Assembly: GCA_031260015.1 (NCBI GenBank)
Contig: JAIRKR010000010.1
Location: forward strand, 1-48,719
Origin: Puniceicoccales bacterium
Lineage (GTDB): Bacteria; Verrucomicrobiota; Verrucomicrobiia; Opitutales; UBA9783
Length of the DNA stretch: 48,719 bases
Reading direction: 5' to 3'
The notes beneath the pieces were generated by a model that was given only the letters and a program-made list of their open reading frames with translations, was not told the origin of the DNA and did no database searches. Every line of letters begins with the position of its first letter. Within the stretch, counting starts at the first letter, position 1. The position numbers and the translations under genes are program-made. This document shows positions 1 to 8,701 of this stretch, piece after piece.

Positions 1-13
1 GAGATAAAATAAA

Positions 14-703
14 ATGAAGCAAATAATAAATAAACTTCTAAAAACAAGCCTAGTGGCGGTAGGTTTGATGGGTGCGATTACCTTGAACGCCTGGCATTGC
101 AAGGATTGTCAAATGGAACATGGAGGTCGAGTTTGTCCCGTAACGCGGGAGGTAATAGATATGCAGGCATGGTGAGCCCTGGATCCTACTCAATTTCCAG
201 AAGTAGGACGTACGCCCGACGGTCTTCCAGTTTATGGTCCGATCTATAGTCATGGATGTTATAGGGCATCCGATAAAACAATGGTCAAAAAGGTTGGAGA
301 TCAATGGTTATATCGTCTTGAATTGCTTCCTAATTTATTTGCAGGAAAAGGGGGTGAAATTTTTGATAGTAATGGAAAACTTATAGAGCTGGTGGGCACT
401 TTAGCCGATGGGCATAAGGTTTATTTGAAGTCGGCCGATGGGTCGTTGAGTTCTGAAATGTATTTTGCTCTAGGAGATCGTGATAGTCCCAGCCGTACGT
501 CCCCTTACAAAAAATATGTTGGCCTTGAACTTGTCAGGTTACTTTATGGTCATTGGGTATATGAGGGGTATAAGTATTGTTTCACTGAAGATCCCAATAA
601 AGGTGCTTATTTCGATGGTCTTCGGTGGATTGATAAAGAGACGGGCGAGATTTACCATAGTCCAGAAGGGGTACCTCAGGGGTATGAACGTGAAGGTTGG
701 TAA
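14..703 (+). pseudogene. Secreted repeat-family protein interrupted by an in-frame TGA
   Basis: The ATG at 14 opens with a clear signal peptide (MKQIINKLLK, then a hydrophobic run ending near LNA) and a CKDC pair. After 53 codons an in-frame TGA lies at 173-175. The same frame then stays open to the TAA at 701-703, so the two halves are one gene of about 229 codons. The downstream part holds two related modules (GRTPDGLPVY and GTLADGHKVY), each followed by an aromatic-rich stretch, and ends with YFDGLRW. The same modules occur in the intact gene at the right end of the window (48071 onward, minus strand). The function is unknown; export across the inner membrane is inferred from the signal peptide. 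It is either a recent nonsense pseudogene or a gene read through at UGA. Recoding is unlikely because TGA ends many intact genes here. An internal start at 281 would lack the signal peptide. Confidence 0.7.
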
Positions 704-810
704 GTGGGATTCATTGCCTGTGACTTTTGAGTCTCTAGTTCAGAAATCGAATAAAGTCAGAGGCAATAAGAGACTTCTCCAGGCTTAAAGTATTACATAT
801 GTTTTAAAAC

Positions 811-848
811 GCTACCGATAGGTAGCATTCTTGCCTTTATAGCTCTTA
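811..848 (+). terminator. Hairpin and 3' element shared with the right-end paralogue
   Basis: Stem GCTACC (811-816), loop GATA and stem GGTAGC (821-826) lie about 110 bases after the broken gene at 14-703, followed by ATTCTTGCCTTTATAGCTCT. Nearly the same stem and trailing sequence occurs in reverse complement at 47972-48009, after the paralogous gene at the other end of the window. The hairpin and U-rich tail fit an intrinsic terminator, but the conserved tail extends beyond what a terminator needs. Confidence 0.5.
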
Positions 849-1029
849 TTTAAAATGAGAAATACGAGTTTTTGTGGAGATCTTGGGTTCCGATAATTAC
901 TCGTATAAGTATTCACACATAAGTACATACTCACAATCGTAGGGTCTGTTTCGGATGAAGCTTGGACCACTTTGCGATTTTTGTGTTGCACGGGAGAATA
1001 ATTTTATGCATAAAAGCTTTTTAAAGTAC

Positions 1030-1119
1030 GGAGAGGTGACAGAGTGGCCGATTGTGCAGCATTGGAAATGCTGTGTATCCGTAAGGGTACCGAGGGTTCG
1101 ACTCCCTCCTTCTCCGCCA
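1030..1119 (+). tRNA. tRNA-Ser (anticodon GGA)
   Basis: A class II tRNA cloverleaf: 7-bp acceptor stem GGAGAGG/CTTCTCC, anticodon arm GCATTGGAAATGC with anticodon GGA, a long variable arm, the T arm GAGGGTTCGACTCCCTC and an encoded CCA end. It reads UCC/UCU serine codons. A second serine tRNA (CGA) lies at 8412-8501. Confidence 0.97.
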
Positions 1120-1302
1120 ATAAATGGAGAAACTACAATGACGTTTAGCCTGTAAATGTTATTGTATAATAATTGAACACAAAGCCCCCTACATCCCATT
1201 CCAATTGCTGAGTAAGAAGCATTTTAGACGATAGGGCATTGTTTAAATTCCAAGGTAATTTCACTTTGCCTCATAAAAATAAAGTAACGAAGTATGTTTA
1301 GT

Positions 1303-1308
1303 TATAAT
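1303..1308 (+). promoter_or_regulatory. Consensus -10 box for the candidate RNA at 1314
   Basis: A perfect TATAAT sits at 1303-1308, so transcription would start near 1314-1316, exactly at the 5' arm of the long inverted repeat that closes the candidate RNA. No good -35 box is visible at the usual spacing. Confidence 0.4.
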
Positions 1309-1313
1309 GTTGT

Positions 1314-1566
1314 TTTTAGGAGAAAGTGTTTGTACACGGTAGAAAGAGCAGGACGATGGAGGGTAAACTTGTCGTGAGAAGCCGCATGCAAGTCTTTTGT
1401 TTCGTTTGCCTTGTCTCCTAATCAGCCTGCTGCATTGGAGATAACTAAACGGTAAGATTACGGATAGGAGCTCAAAAGCATCTTGCTCTGCTGGAAAATA
1501 TTGTGGTGCGCATCCCCAATAGGGTTGTTAAAGTAGCGCAGTGATTGTTTTCTCCTAAAACATTTT
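1314..1566 (+). ncRNA. Candidate structured non-coding RNA, about 250 nt
   Basis: The 611 bases between tRNA-Ser(GGA) and prmC contain no recognisable gene. Inside them a perfect 12-bp inverted repeat (1314-1325 with 1549-1560, arm TTTTAGGAGAAA) brings the two ends of a 247-nt segment together. It is preceded by TATAAT at the right distance and followed by a run of T (1563-1568). Inside, AGAGCAGG (about 1347) can pair with CTTGCTCT (about 1481), nested correctly, and a TGCGC/GCGCA hairpin lies near the 3' side. This end-to-end architecture resembles 6S RNA or RNase P RNA, but I cannot find the RNase P core motifs, an SRP loop or a tmRNA tag, so the class is unassigned. Everything beyond the repeats and promoter box is inference. 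Confidence 0.4.
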
Positions 1567-1730
1567 TTCGCATTACGGTTTACAACAACAATGCATCTGT
1601 TTTCTCTCAAGACGGTAAGATGATATCATTACAAGTTTGGGTTAAAGTGATAGCCTAGAGGGTTAACCTTCATCTCCTACGTATAAAAAGCTAAAAACTG
1701 TATCAATACAGAGCCCGTAAAGATAAATTT

Positions 1731-2570
1731 CTACAACCAAGCCCAGAAAAAACGTTCCCTTTTATGCAGATCGAGCGTTGTTTTTGCGTCCCTGTAGCCG
1801 CATTTTTTTGCAAAAGAGTGCAAATAATCATGCTGATCCATACCTGTTTCCAAAACGATATATCCATGCGGACTAAGATGCCGTATCCCTTGGTGAAGTA
1901 ATTTTTTTATGTCAGCCAATCCATTGTCCTTTGAAACCAAGGCATGTTTGGGTTCAAAACATTTGACTTCGGGTTGAGCCGACATCCATTCTTGTTCCGT
2001 TAAGTACGGAGGATTGGAAATAATGCAGTCGAAATGATGAGGAATTTTTTCGAACCAATCGGAATGTAAAAATTGAATTTTATGCGCCACGCGATTGAGG
2101 GTTGCATTTTCGATAGCCAAATACAACGCATCCGCATGCGCATCACTGGCGGTCATGTCTACGTGAGGAAATAGGGAAACTAAGGTAATGGCGATGGCCC
2201 CACTGCCTGTGCCCAAATCTATCACTCGTTTGGGAGGCGTATTCTCCCAATGTTCGCTCAGTTGATGAATGAGCTCTTCGGTTTCGGGCCTGGGAATGAG
2301 GACACGTGTGTCTACTTTAATGTGCTGACCATAGAAATCAACGGATTCAAGGATGTATTGCAGGGGATGCTTTTGTGCGCGTAGCTTTGCATACGTGCGC
2401 AAAACATCTGCCTGTTTTGGGGTCAACGGTTTATCGTAATTTAAAAAAAGATCTAAACGTTTACACCCGAGAACGTAGGCAATCAACAATTCTGCATCCA
2501 CATGCGCATTCTCAATGCCCTGCTTGTGGAAAAACTGAGTCAAAGTGTTTAAAATTTCGCCAACACGCAT
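1731..2570 (-). CDS. prmC: Peptide chain release factor N5-glutamine methyltransferase
   Basis: PrmC methylates the glutamine of the GGQ motif in release factors RF1 and RF2, using S-adenosylmethionine, and so raises termination efficiency. The 279-residue product has the normal family length. The N-terminal helical domain (about 1-80) is followed by a Rossmann-type methyltransferase domain with the SAM-binding motif DLGTGSGAIAITL (about 117-130) and the catalytic NPPY motif (ISNPPYLTEQEW, about 185), which is diagnostic for the PrmC/HemK family. The start is ATG at 2570 and the stop is TAG. It lies 65 bases downstream of rpmB on the same strand, so the two may be co-transcribed. The NPPY motif plus full length make the call secure. 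Confidence 0.95.
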   Translation of the reverse strand: MRVGEILNTLTQFFHKQGIENAHVDAELLIAYVLGCKRLDLFLNYDKPLTPKQADVLRTYAKLRAQKHPLQYILESVDFYGQHIKVDTRVLIPRPETEELIHQLSEHWENTPPKRVIDLGTGSGAIAITLVSLFPHVDMTASDAHADALYLAIENATLNRVAHKIQFLHSDWFEKIPHHFDCIISNPPYLTEQEWMSAQPEVKCFEPKHALVSKDNGLADIKKLLHQGIRHLSPHGYIVLETGMDQHDYLHSFAKKCGYRDAKTTLDLHKRERFFWAWL

Positions 2571-2635
2571 GCGAACATTTTTAAAAGTAAAATGTAATTA
2601 AAAATTACCTGCCAACGATGGTGAAATAATCAAAA

Positions 2636-2869
2636 TTAAACGACCTTTTCAACAAGGCCTGCCTTAATGGCTTTAACGCTTACCCAAACACGTTTTATTT
2701 GACCCTTTGGCAGTTTAATTTTAATCTTTTGTAAATTGGGTTTGAAAATTCTTATAACCTTCTTTGTTACGTGTGTACCAATACCGCCACTTTTTTTCGA
2801 TTGTCCCTTTCGGCTGATCCGAGACCCGACTACTCGCTTTTTTTGAGTAATATAACAAATGCGCGACAT
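2636..2869 (-). CDS. rpmB: 50S ribosomal protein L28
   Basis: A small basic protein of 77 residues beginning MSRICYITQKK and containing HVTKKVIRIFKPNLQ and RVWVSVKAIKAG, the usual L28 signatures (N-terminal zinc-ribbon-like strand, FxPNLQ, VSxKAI). L28 is a late-assembling component of the large ribosomal subunit. The four cysteines of the C+ form are absent: only Cys5 remains, so this is the zinc-free form. It lies upstream of prmC on the same strand and is transcribed away from dnaE. Confidence 0.95.
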   Translation of the reverse strand: MSRICYITQKKRVVGSRISRKGQSKKSGGIGTHVTKKVIRIFKPNLQKIKIKLPKGQIKRVWVSVKAIKAGLVEKVV

Positions 2870-3038
2870 ATAAAAATTCTATTCGGCCACTACCCTAAAA
2901 AAGTACGGTACGGGAGTGCAAGGTTTTTTTGAATGTTTTTACACACAAGAAGGTCCAGGCGTTGTTTGCAATCGTACAACTTACAAAAAAGCATTATTTA
3001 TGTGGACGAAATAGGGGGAGCTGATTGAATGGAGGAAT

Positions 3039-6000
3039 ATGACGGGAGGCTCCAAGCAATTTGTCCATTTGCACGTACATTCCGATTACAGTTTGTTGGA
3101 TGGTGCATGCCGTGTGGATCGCTTATTGAAGCGTGCCCGTGAGCTTGCAATGCCCGCCCTAGCCATCACCGACCACGGTAATCTATTTGGGGTGCCTCAA
3201 TTCTACAAAACGGCTCTGGATATGGGCATAAAGCCTTTGCTGGGATGTGAAGCCTATTTGCTGTACGAAGGTTCGCGTTTGGAGAAGAGACGCGATCAAG
3301 GGGAAGAAAATTTAAAACTGGCGCATACGTGCCTGATTGCCAAAGATTGGGCGGGTTACCAAAATTTAACAAAACTTATATCCGATGCTCACGTCCATGG
3401 TTTTTACTACAAACCCCGAACGGATATGGAACAATTGGCGCGACATGCCAAAGGACTCATTGCAACCTCAGGGTGTCTCAATGGTATACTGCCTCAATTC
3501 TTGTTGCGCAATGAATTTGGAAAAGCGAAAAAAGCGCTGGGAGAATTTATTGATATTTTTGGCAGAGAAAATTTTTTCGTCGAAGTTCAAAATCAAGGCA
3601 TGCCCGAGCAGGTCGAACAAATTCCACAGTTATTGGATTTGGCTAAAGTATGCGGAGTGCGGTGTGTGGCGACCAATGATGTGCATTACGTATATCCGGA
3701 AGATTGGGAAGCGCAGGATGCCCTTTTATGCATTCAGACGGGCAGCAAAATTAAAGATGTGCAGCGTATGCGTATGCCAACACGCCAGTTTTATCTAAAA
3801 TCTAGGCAAGAGATGGAGCAAGCCTTCAAAGGTAATGAAGAGGTATTGGACAACACGCTGCAGGTAGCTGAAATGTGCGACGTTAAGTTACCTTTTGGAG
3901 AAAGTCATTACCCGGTATTTCACCTAACGGATGAACTGCGGGAGAAATATGGCAGTCGTTTGGCTTTATTTAAAGGTTTGTGTACGGAAGGTTTGGTGAA
4001 GCGTTACGGTATTCATTTTGAAACGGGTTCTGGACCCAATGTGCACGGATTGAGTGCGCAAGAAGTTATTGAGCGATTGAAATATGAATGGCACATCATT
4101 GAAGAAGCGGGCTTCATAGATTATTTTCTCATCGTCTGGGACTTCATTCATTGGGCCAAACAACAAGGCATTTCCGTAGGTCCTGGACGTGGATCCGTGG
4201 CAGGCTCCCTCGTGGCGTACGTTTTAATGATTACGGACACGGACCCCATACGCTTTAATCTATTATTTGAACGTTTCTTGAATCCAGAGCGCGTATCGCC
4301 TCCCGATATAGATGTTGACTTTTGCATGCGTCGTAGGGAAGAAGTCATCGAATACGTTCGGAAGACGTATGGAGAATCCAACGTAAGTAACATCATCACG
4401 TTTGGTACTTTGGGGGCGAAAATGGTCGTAAGGGATTTAGCACGTGTGCATGATGTCCCTTATAGTGAAGCCGACCGGTGGTCAAAGATGATTCCGGATG
4501 ATTTAAAAATTACTCTGTCATCGGCGTTGGAAAAATCATACGAGTTAAAACAGGAAATCAATACAAATCCTCTGGCCGAGAAAATATTTACCGAGGGTCA
4601 AATTTTAGAAGGTGTGGTTCGCAATTCTGGAACGCATGCGTGCGGTATAATCATTGGGGATAAGCCCTTGCCCGAAATTGTTCCCGTAACGATGCAGGAA
4701 GGGGCTTTAACGACGCAGTATTCTAAGGAATTTGTGGAATCATTGGGGCTTCTAAAGATGGATTTTTTGGGGCTTAAAACGTTGACGATTATCGATGATG
4801 CACAGTGTTTCATTCGAGCATTACCCGAGTTTAAAGAATTTGATATCCATTCCATTCCATTTGATGATGCAAATACTTTCAAGATGCTGAATGCGGGTGA
4901 AACCATCGGGGTATTTCAATTGGAATCACCGTTTGTACAGCGTATTTGCCAGCAATTCGAAATGAGTTCCATCGACGAAATTAGTGCCCTGAGCGCCCTC
5001 AATCGCCCTGGACCCATGGAGTGGATACCCGATTACGTCAATGGCAAAAAGCACCCCGAGGAGATTCATTACGTACATCCGTTATTGGAACCCATTTGTC
5101 GCAAGACGTATGGCGTTTTGGTATTCCAAGAACAGGTGATGGAAGCTGCACGGGTCATTGCGGGCTACAGTCTTGGCGGTGCAGATATTTTACGTCGCGC
5201 TATGGGCAAAAAAAAAGTGGACGTGATGCATGCGCAGCGGGCAGTTTTTGTCGAAGGAGCCTGGAGGTATCACGGTATCAATGAAGCAAAAGCCAATGAA
5301 ATTTTTGACATTTTGGCCAAATTCGCCGGTTATGGATTCAATAAGTCGCACTCGGATGCGTATGCCATTATCATTTACCAGACAGCTTATTTAAAAGCCA
5401 ATTTCCCTACACAGTACATGGCGGCTATTTTGTCTTCGGAACTCGGAAATGCGGATAAGTTATCATTTTTTATAGAAAACTGTCGATCTTCTTTGGGAAT
5501 TGAAATTTTGGGTCCGGATATCAATGAATCTGAAGATGCGTTCAGTCCTATTACGCATACCCATAAAAGGCAAATTCGATTTGGTTTGGCGGCTATTAAA
5601 GGGGTTGGCGATGGGGTTGCAAAGTGTATTCTGGAAGAACGTAGCATGCGTGGACTTTTTAAATCATTTGTTGATTTTGCCAAACGTGTGGATGCGAAAG
5701 CTTTGAATAAACGCGTCGTTGAATGTTTAATAAAGGCAGGAGCCTTTGATGGCCTCCAAGAGGGTCGGCGTTACCTTTTGGATCATATGGATAGTCTCCT
5801 CAAAGAAGCATCTGTGGCCCAGATAGACCGCAACAAAGGTCAAACAACTTTGTTTGATTTTGACGGCATGGAAACCCGTTTATTGCCGGAACAAATAGCC
5901 TCTATGCCACGAGCTTCGGGTGAAAAATACGTACGTGAAATGCCACTTTTTGAGCAACTTAACTATGAACGAGAACTTTTAGGATTTTACCTATCGGGTC

Positions 6001-6635
6001 ATCCTTTGGATGCATTGGAGGGTGTTGAAAAGATTTTTCAAACATTTCAATTGGAAGAATGGCCTCTTGTACCCAATGGCGAAAGCTTTCGTTTATGCGG
6101 CGTTGTGGAAGAAGTGCATAAGCGTATCTCCAAGAAAACAAATCGGCCTTGGTTATCTTTTTCTTTATCCACAAGAGAAGCTCGATACGATTTGCAGCTA
6201 TTTTCGGATACTTTTGACACCTACGCGCATTGCGTACAGGAGAGTACTTTGCTCATCGTCGAAGGACAGGTAAAAAAGACATCGGACGGTTATCAGCTTA
6301 ACACGCTGCGCGTATTTAATTTTGAACAGCAATTCCCCCATTTCATTCAGCAGTGTCATTGGATTTTGTTTCCTGAGCGGGAAGTACAAGATTTTATAGA
6401 ATGTTTGTCGAAATTAATACACGAAAAAGAGGGCGATATGGAAATGAAGGTGAGTTTTTACCATGATGGAGAGTATGCATTGGAAGGTGCTTTGCCCGCG
6501 TGTTGTAGAACTTATTTATCGATGAAAGACTTGAAAGTACTCAAAATGCATCCGGCGGTTTATGGGGTTGAAATTATACCCATGGATATTGCCCCCTTCC
6601 CCAAGAAAGATTTTAAGAGGGGGAAATTGGCATAA
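3039..6635 (+). CDS. dnaE: DNA polymerase III alpha subunit
   Basis: The catalytic subunit of the replicative polymerase; 1198 residues, normal for DnaE1. Order of domains: PHP domain (HLHVHS at 10-15, TDHGN, CEAYL, ATNDVHY), C-family polymerase core with PGRGSVAGSL (about 382) and the catalytic aspartates in PDIDVDF (about 421-427), a helix-hairpin-helix/beta-binding part (GVGDGVAKCI, then LLGFYLSGHPLDAL), and a C-terminal OB-fold (about 1015-1090). The PHP metal ligands look retained, so this domain might have proofreading activity; that is an inference. The start is ATG at 3039 with GGAGG only three bases upstream; no alternative in-frame start is nearer to normal spacing. It stands alone, between the divergent rpmB and the convergent small gene at 6709. 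Confidence 0.98.
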   Translation: MTGGSKQFVHLHVHSDYSLLDGACRVDRLLKRARELAMPALAITDHGNLFGVPQFYKTALDMGIKPLLGCEAYLLYEGSRLEKRRDQGEENLKLAHTCLIAKDWAGYQNLTKLISDAHVHGFYYKPRTDMEQLARHAKGLIATSGCLNGILPQFLLRNEFGKAKKALGEFIDIFGRENFFVEVQNQGMPEQVEQIPQLLDLAKVCGVRCVATNDVHYVYPEDWEAQDALLCIQTGSKIKDVQRMRMPTRQFYLKSRQEMEQAFKGNEEVLDNTLQVAEMCDVKLPFGESHYPVFHLTDELREKYGSRLALFKGLCTEGLVKRYGIHFETGSGPNVHGLSAQEVIERLKYEWHIIEEAGFIDYFLIVWDFIHWAKQQGISVGPGRGSVAGSLVAYVLMITDTDPIRFNLLFERFLNPERVSPPDIDVDFCMRRREEVIEYVRKTYGESNVSNIITFGTLGAKMVVRDLARVHDVPYSEADRWSKMIPDDLKITLSSALEKSYELKQEINTNPLAEKIFTEGQILEGVVRNSGTHACGIIIGDKPLPEIVPVTMQEGALTTQYSKEFVESLGLLKMDFLGLKTLTIIDDAQCFIRALPEFKEFDIHSIPFDDANTFKMLNAGETIGVFQLESPFVQRICQQFEMSSIDEISALSALNRPGPMEWIPDYVNGKKHPEEIHYVHPLLEPICRKTYGVLVFQEQVMEAARVIAGYSLGGADILRRAMGKKKVDVMHAQRAVFVEGAWRYHGINEAKANEIFDILAKFAGYGFNKSHSDAYAIIIYQTAYLKANFPTQYMAAILSSELGNADKLSFFIENCRSSLGIEILGPDINESEDAFSPITHTHKRQIRFGLAAIKGVGDGVAKCILEERSMRGLFKSFVDFAKRVDAKALNKRVVECLIKAGAFDGLQEGRRYLLDHMDSLLKEASVAQIDRNKGQTTLFDFDGMETRLLPEQIASMPRASGEKYVREMPLFEQLNYERELLGFYLSGHPLDALEGVEKIFQTFQLEEWPLVPNGESFRLCGVVEEVHKRISKKTNRPWLSFSLSTREARYDLQLFSDTFDTYAHCVQESTLLIVEGQVKKTSDGYQLNTLRVFNFEQQFPHFIQQCHWILFPEREVQDFIECLSKLIHEKEGDMEMKVSFYHDGEYALEGALPACCRTYLSMKDLKVLKMHPAVYGVEIIPMDIAPFPKKDFKRGKLA

Positions 6636-6708
6636 CGTTGATAAAGGTTATTATATATCTAAACGGTAAAAGTGCAAGATGCCGCCGAGCTTTTGTACGT
6701 CCGCTCAA

Positions 6709-6996
6709 TTACCATGGATCTATTTCATTGAAAGAATTGTAGTCAACTTCCCAAATGGCGTCCGGAGATGTTTTTTTTAGATCATTGGGGTTGGCTTTGC
6801 TATTGGTGTTGGACGATGTAGTCTTTTGAGTTGAGATATTATCTAAATATTCATCAATATTGAATACATCCCGTGAGATTACAGCCGACATATTTTCTAG
6901 AGGGTTTTTAGCGTCTTGCGTGTTGGTGGCATAGGCTTGCAATGCAAGTCCGCTTGCAAGAACAAAGATTGTTTTTAACAGGTATTGAGGTGTCAT
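6709..6996 (-). CDS. Small secreted protein of unknown function
   Basis: A 95-residue product with a good signal peptide (MTPQYLLKTIFVLASGLALQ, cleavage likely after AYA), leaving about 72 polar residues rich in Asn, Ser, Thr and Asp and ending EIDPW. I recognise no domain or family. No Shine-Dalgarno sequence is evident upstream of the ATG. It is convergent with dnaE, 73 bases apart, and appears monocistronic. The signal peptide is the main support that this is a real gene. Confidence 0.65.
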   Translation of the reverse strand: MTPQYLLKTIFVLASGLALQAYATNTQDAKNPLENMSAVISRDVFNIDEYLDNISTQKTTSSNTNSKANPNDLKKTSPDAIWEVDYNSFNEIDPW

Positions 6997-7264
6997 TTTT
7001 TTGCAAGGTACGTAAAACTATAATAATTTTAATACATATTTTTACAAGCTATTTTTATGCCAAAAGTAGTACTTATAAGCTATAGATCCGCCAACGGTAT
7101 TCTTTTTGCAAGGTGACTGTTTTAATTAAAAAGAGGGGCAGGGAAAAAATTACTTTGCAAAATGAAAAAATTGCCAGGGAAATTGTCTTATGCCTCAAAA
7201 TATGGCACCCCAAGCAATCCTCTTTAGCATTTATTTCGGGTCAAAAGTGAATGCAAGTTGTAAA

Positions 7265-8062
7265 TTACGTTTCGATAATTGCAATACGTTCAATGTAGGT
7301 AGCCCGTCCATTGGTTGCGTTGAATTTCACCCATACTCCATTGAGCATAGAGGGGCCTGTCGCCACCTCAAAGCGAGTTGGCTTCCCGCACATGAGTCTC
7401 TCCATGGCAGGTTCGATGCGGAACCCCAAAATCCCATGTGCGGCTCCACACATACCCAAATCAGCTATGAAAGCTGTACTTTGGTGCATCAAGTGTGCAT
7501 CTGCAGTTTGTACATGGGTGTGCGTGCCCAAAACACTCGTAACGGCACGTTTGTTTAGAAACCAACCGAGTGCGTATTTTTCGGCCGTTGTTTCGGCGTG
7601 GACATCTGCAATGATATTACGTATACCCTGAGCTTTTATTTCTTCTAAAATTTTTTCGGCCGTTTTAAACGGACAATCTAGGGGTATATTCATGAAATTA
7701 CGACCTAGAAGGCCAAAAAGAGCCACCTTAATGTTTTGATTTTCAACAACCACATAAGTCTTTCCAGGACACGTTTCAGGTAAATTGGCGGGCCTGCAGA
7801 GGTAATCTATGCGATCAATTTCATTCCAGAAACCCTTTTGGTCCCAAATATGGTTTCCCATGGAAATTCCGTGAATACCCGATCGTGTGATCTCTTCTGC
7901 GATGGGGTGTGTTATGCCAAAACCTCCGGCGGCATTTTCGCCATTGGCAAAAACGAATGTCGGATGATATTGAGCTCGAAGTTTGGGTAAATACTTTGCG
8001 AGGAAAGTTCTTCCGGGACATCCCACAATGTCACCAAAGTACAGAAAACTTAACTCATGCAT
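7265..8062 (-). CDS. YmdB-family metallophosphoesterase
   Basis: A calcineurin-like phosphoesterase of the YmdB/DR1281 group (TIGR00282 type), whose characterised members hydrolyse 2',3'-cyclic nucleotides. The 265 residues match the family length. Metal and active-site motifs in order: FLYFGDIVGCPGR (about 6-18), ANGENAAGGFG (about 39-49), SMGNHIWD (about 67-74), DVHAETTAEK (about 150) and GTHTHVQTAD (about 178). The start ATG at 8062 precedes MHELSFLYFG. It lies 78 bases downstream of tRNA-Ile(CAU) on the same strand. The physiological substrate cannot be told from sequence. Confidence 0.93.
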   Translation of the reverse strand: MHELSFLYFGDIVGCPGRTFLAKYLPKLRAQYHPTFVFANGENAAGGFGITHPIAEEITRSGIHGISMGNHIWDQKGFWNEIDRIDYLCRPANLPETCPGKTYVVVENQNIKVALFGLLGRNFMNIPLDCPFKTAEKILEEIKAQGIRNIIADVHAETTAEKYALGWFLNKRAVTSVLGTHTHVQTADAHLMHQSTAFIADLGMCGAAHGILGFRIEPAMERLMCGKPTRFEVATGPSMLNGVWVKFNATNGRATYIERIAIIET

Positions 8063-8140
8063 ATTTTAGTACTTTCAATTTTCGTTCTACGACAATATTA
8101 AGCGCAGCTCCTCGGCAATAATACGAGTATAAAATCACCC

Positions 8141-8216
8141 TGGTGGGCCCTGTAGGATTCGAACCTACGACCAAAGGATTATGAGTCCTCTGCTCTAACC
8201 GCTGAGCTAAGAGCCC
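8141..8216 (-). tRNA. tRNA-Ile2 (anticodon CAU, lysidine-modified)
   Basis: A cloverleaf on the minus strand with acceptor stem GGGCTCT/AGGGCCC, anticodon arm GGACTCATAATCC and an encoded CCA. The anticodon is CAU, but the arm (GACTCATAATC context followed by TTGGTCG) resembles the minor isoleucine tRNA rather than either methionine tRNA, so it should read AUA after TilS converts C34 to lysidine. Isotype by resemblance; elongator tRNA-Met is the alternative. Confidence 0.88.
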
Positions 8217-8411
8217 ATAGAAAATTCCAACAGACGTCCTTACTAAAATGCAAATTTTTTGAAACAACAAGCTTTTTTATAGGTTTATTGCGTTTGCCTT
8301 GAAAGACTACGTATAAGCATAGGACGTTTGTTTTAATTGGATAAAATAGTTAAAATGCATTCATTTTTTCTTGTGATGGATGCCGCTAGAAGTTTTTCTA
8401 AGAAAGGCGCC

Positions 8412-8501
8412 GGAGAGATGGCAGAGTGGACGATTGTTCCTGACTCGAAATCAGGTGTGGAGGTAACTCCACCGAGGGTTCGAATCCCTCTCTCTCCGCC
8501 A
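8412..8501 (+). tRNA. tRNA-Ser (anticodon CGA)
   Basis: A class II cloverleaf: acceptor stem GGAGAGA/TCTCTCC, anticodon arm CCTGACTCGAAATCAGG with anticodon CGA, a long variable arm (GTGGAGGTAACTCCAC), T arm GAGGGTTCGAATCCCTC and an encoded CCA. It reads UCG. It borders the accessory region 8.6-15.3 kb. Confidence 0.97.
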
Positions 8502-8701
8502 GAAATGTTGGGGTGGATGCACTTCGGGAAATTTTTTTGATGGCTTGGAATCGTTAGTTTCTGAAGGCTTTCGAAGTTTACCTGCAGGTTTTGCGATTTC
8601 CTCAATCATTGTCGATGTATGACTAAGCGTATGGAGTAATGGAGTTAAGTTGTTACTGGCAAAAAACAAATTGGACCCTAGACGAAATTAGTTGGATATT
8701 T

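Noticed and set aside
173..175. TGA read as tryptophan, a changed genetic code
   Set aside because: TGA ends several intact operon genes at ATGA junctions (for example 29644-29646, 31370-31372, 34935-34937 and 42876-42878), and housekeeping genes use TGG for tryptophan throughout.
897..1199. Open frames across 897-1199 on both strands
   Set aside because: They span the tRNA-Ser(GGA) gene and have no protein-like features.
2885..2935. Hairpin CACTACCC/GGGAGTG followed by a T run upstream of dnaE
   Set aside because: It points along the plus strand, where no gene ends. The stem has a bulge and the T run is four bases away. It may be part of the rpmB/dnaE promoter region instead.
7190..7631. 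Plus-strand frames of 106 and 122 codons
   Set aside because: They lie antisense to the well-supported YmdB-family gene.
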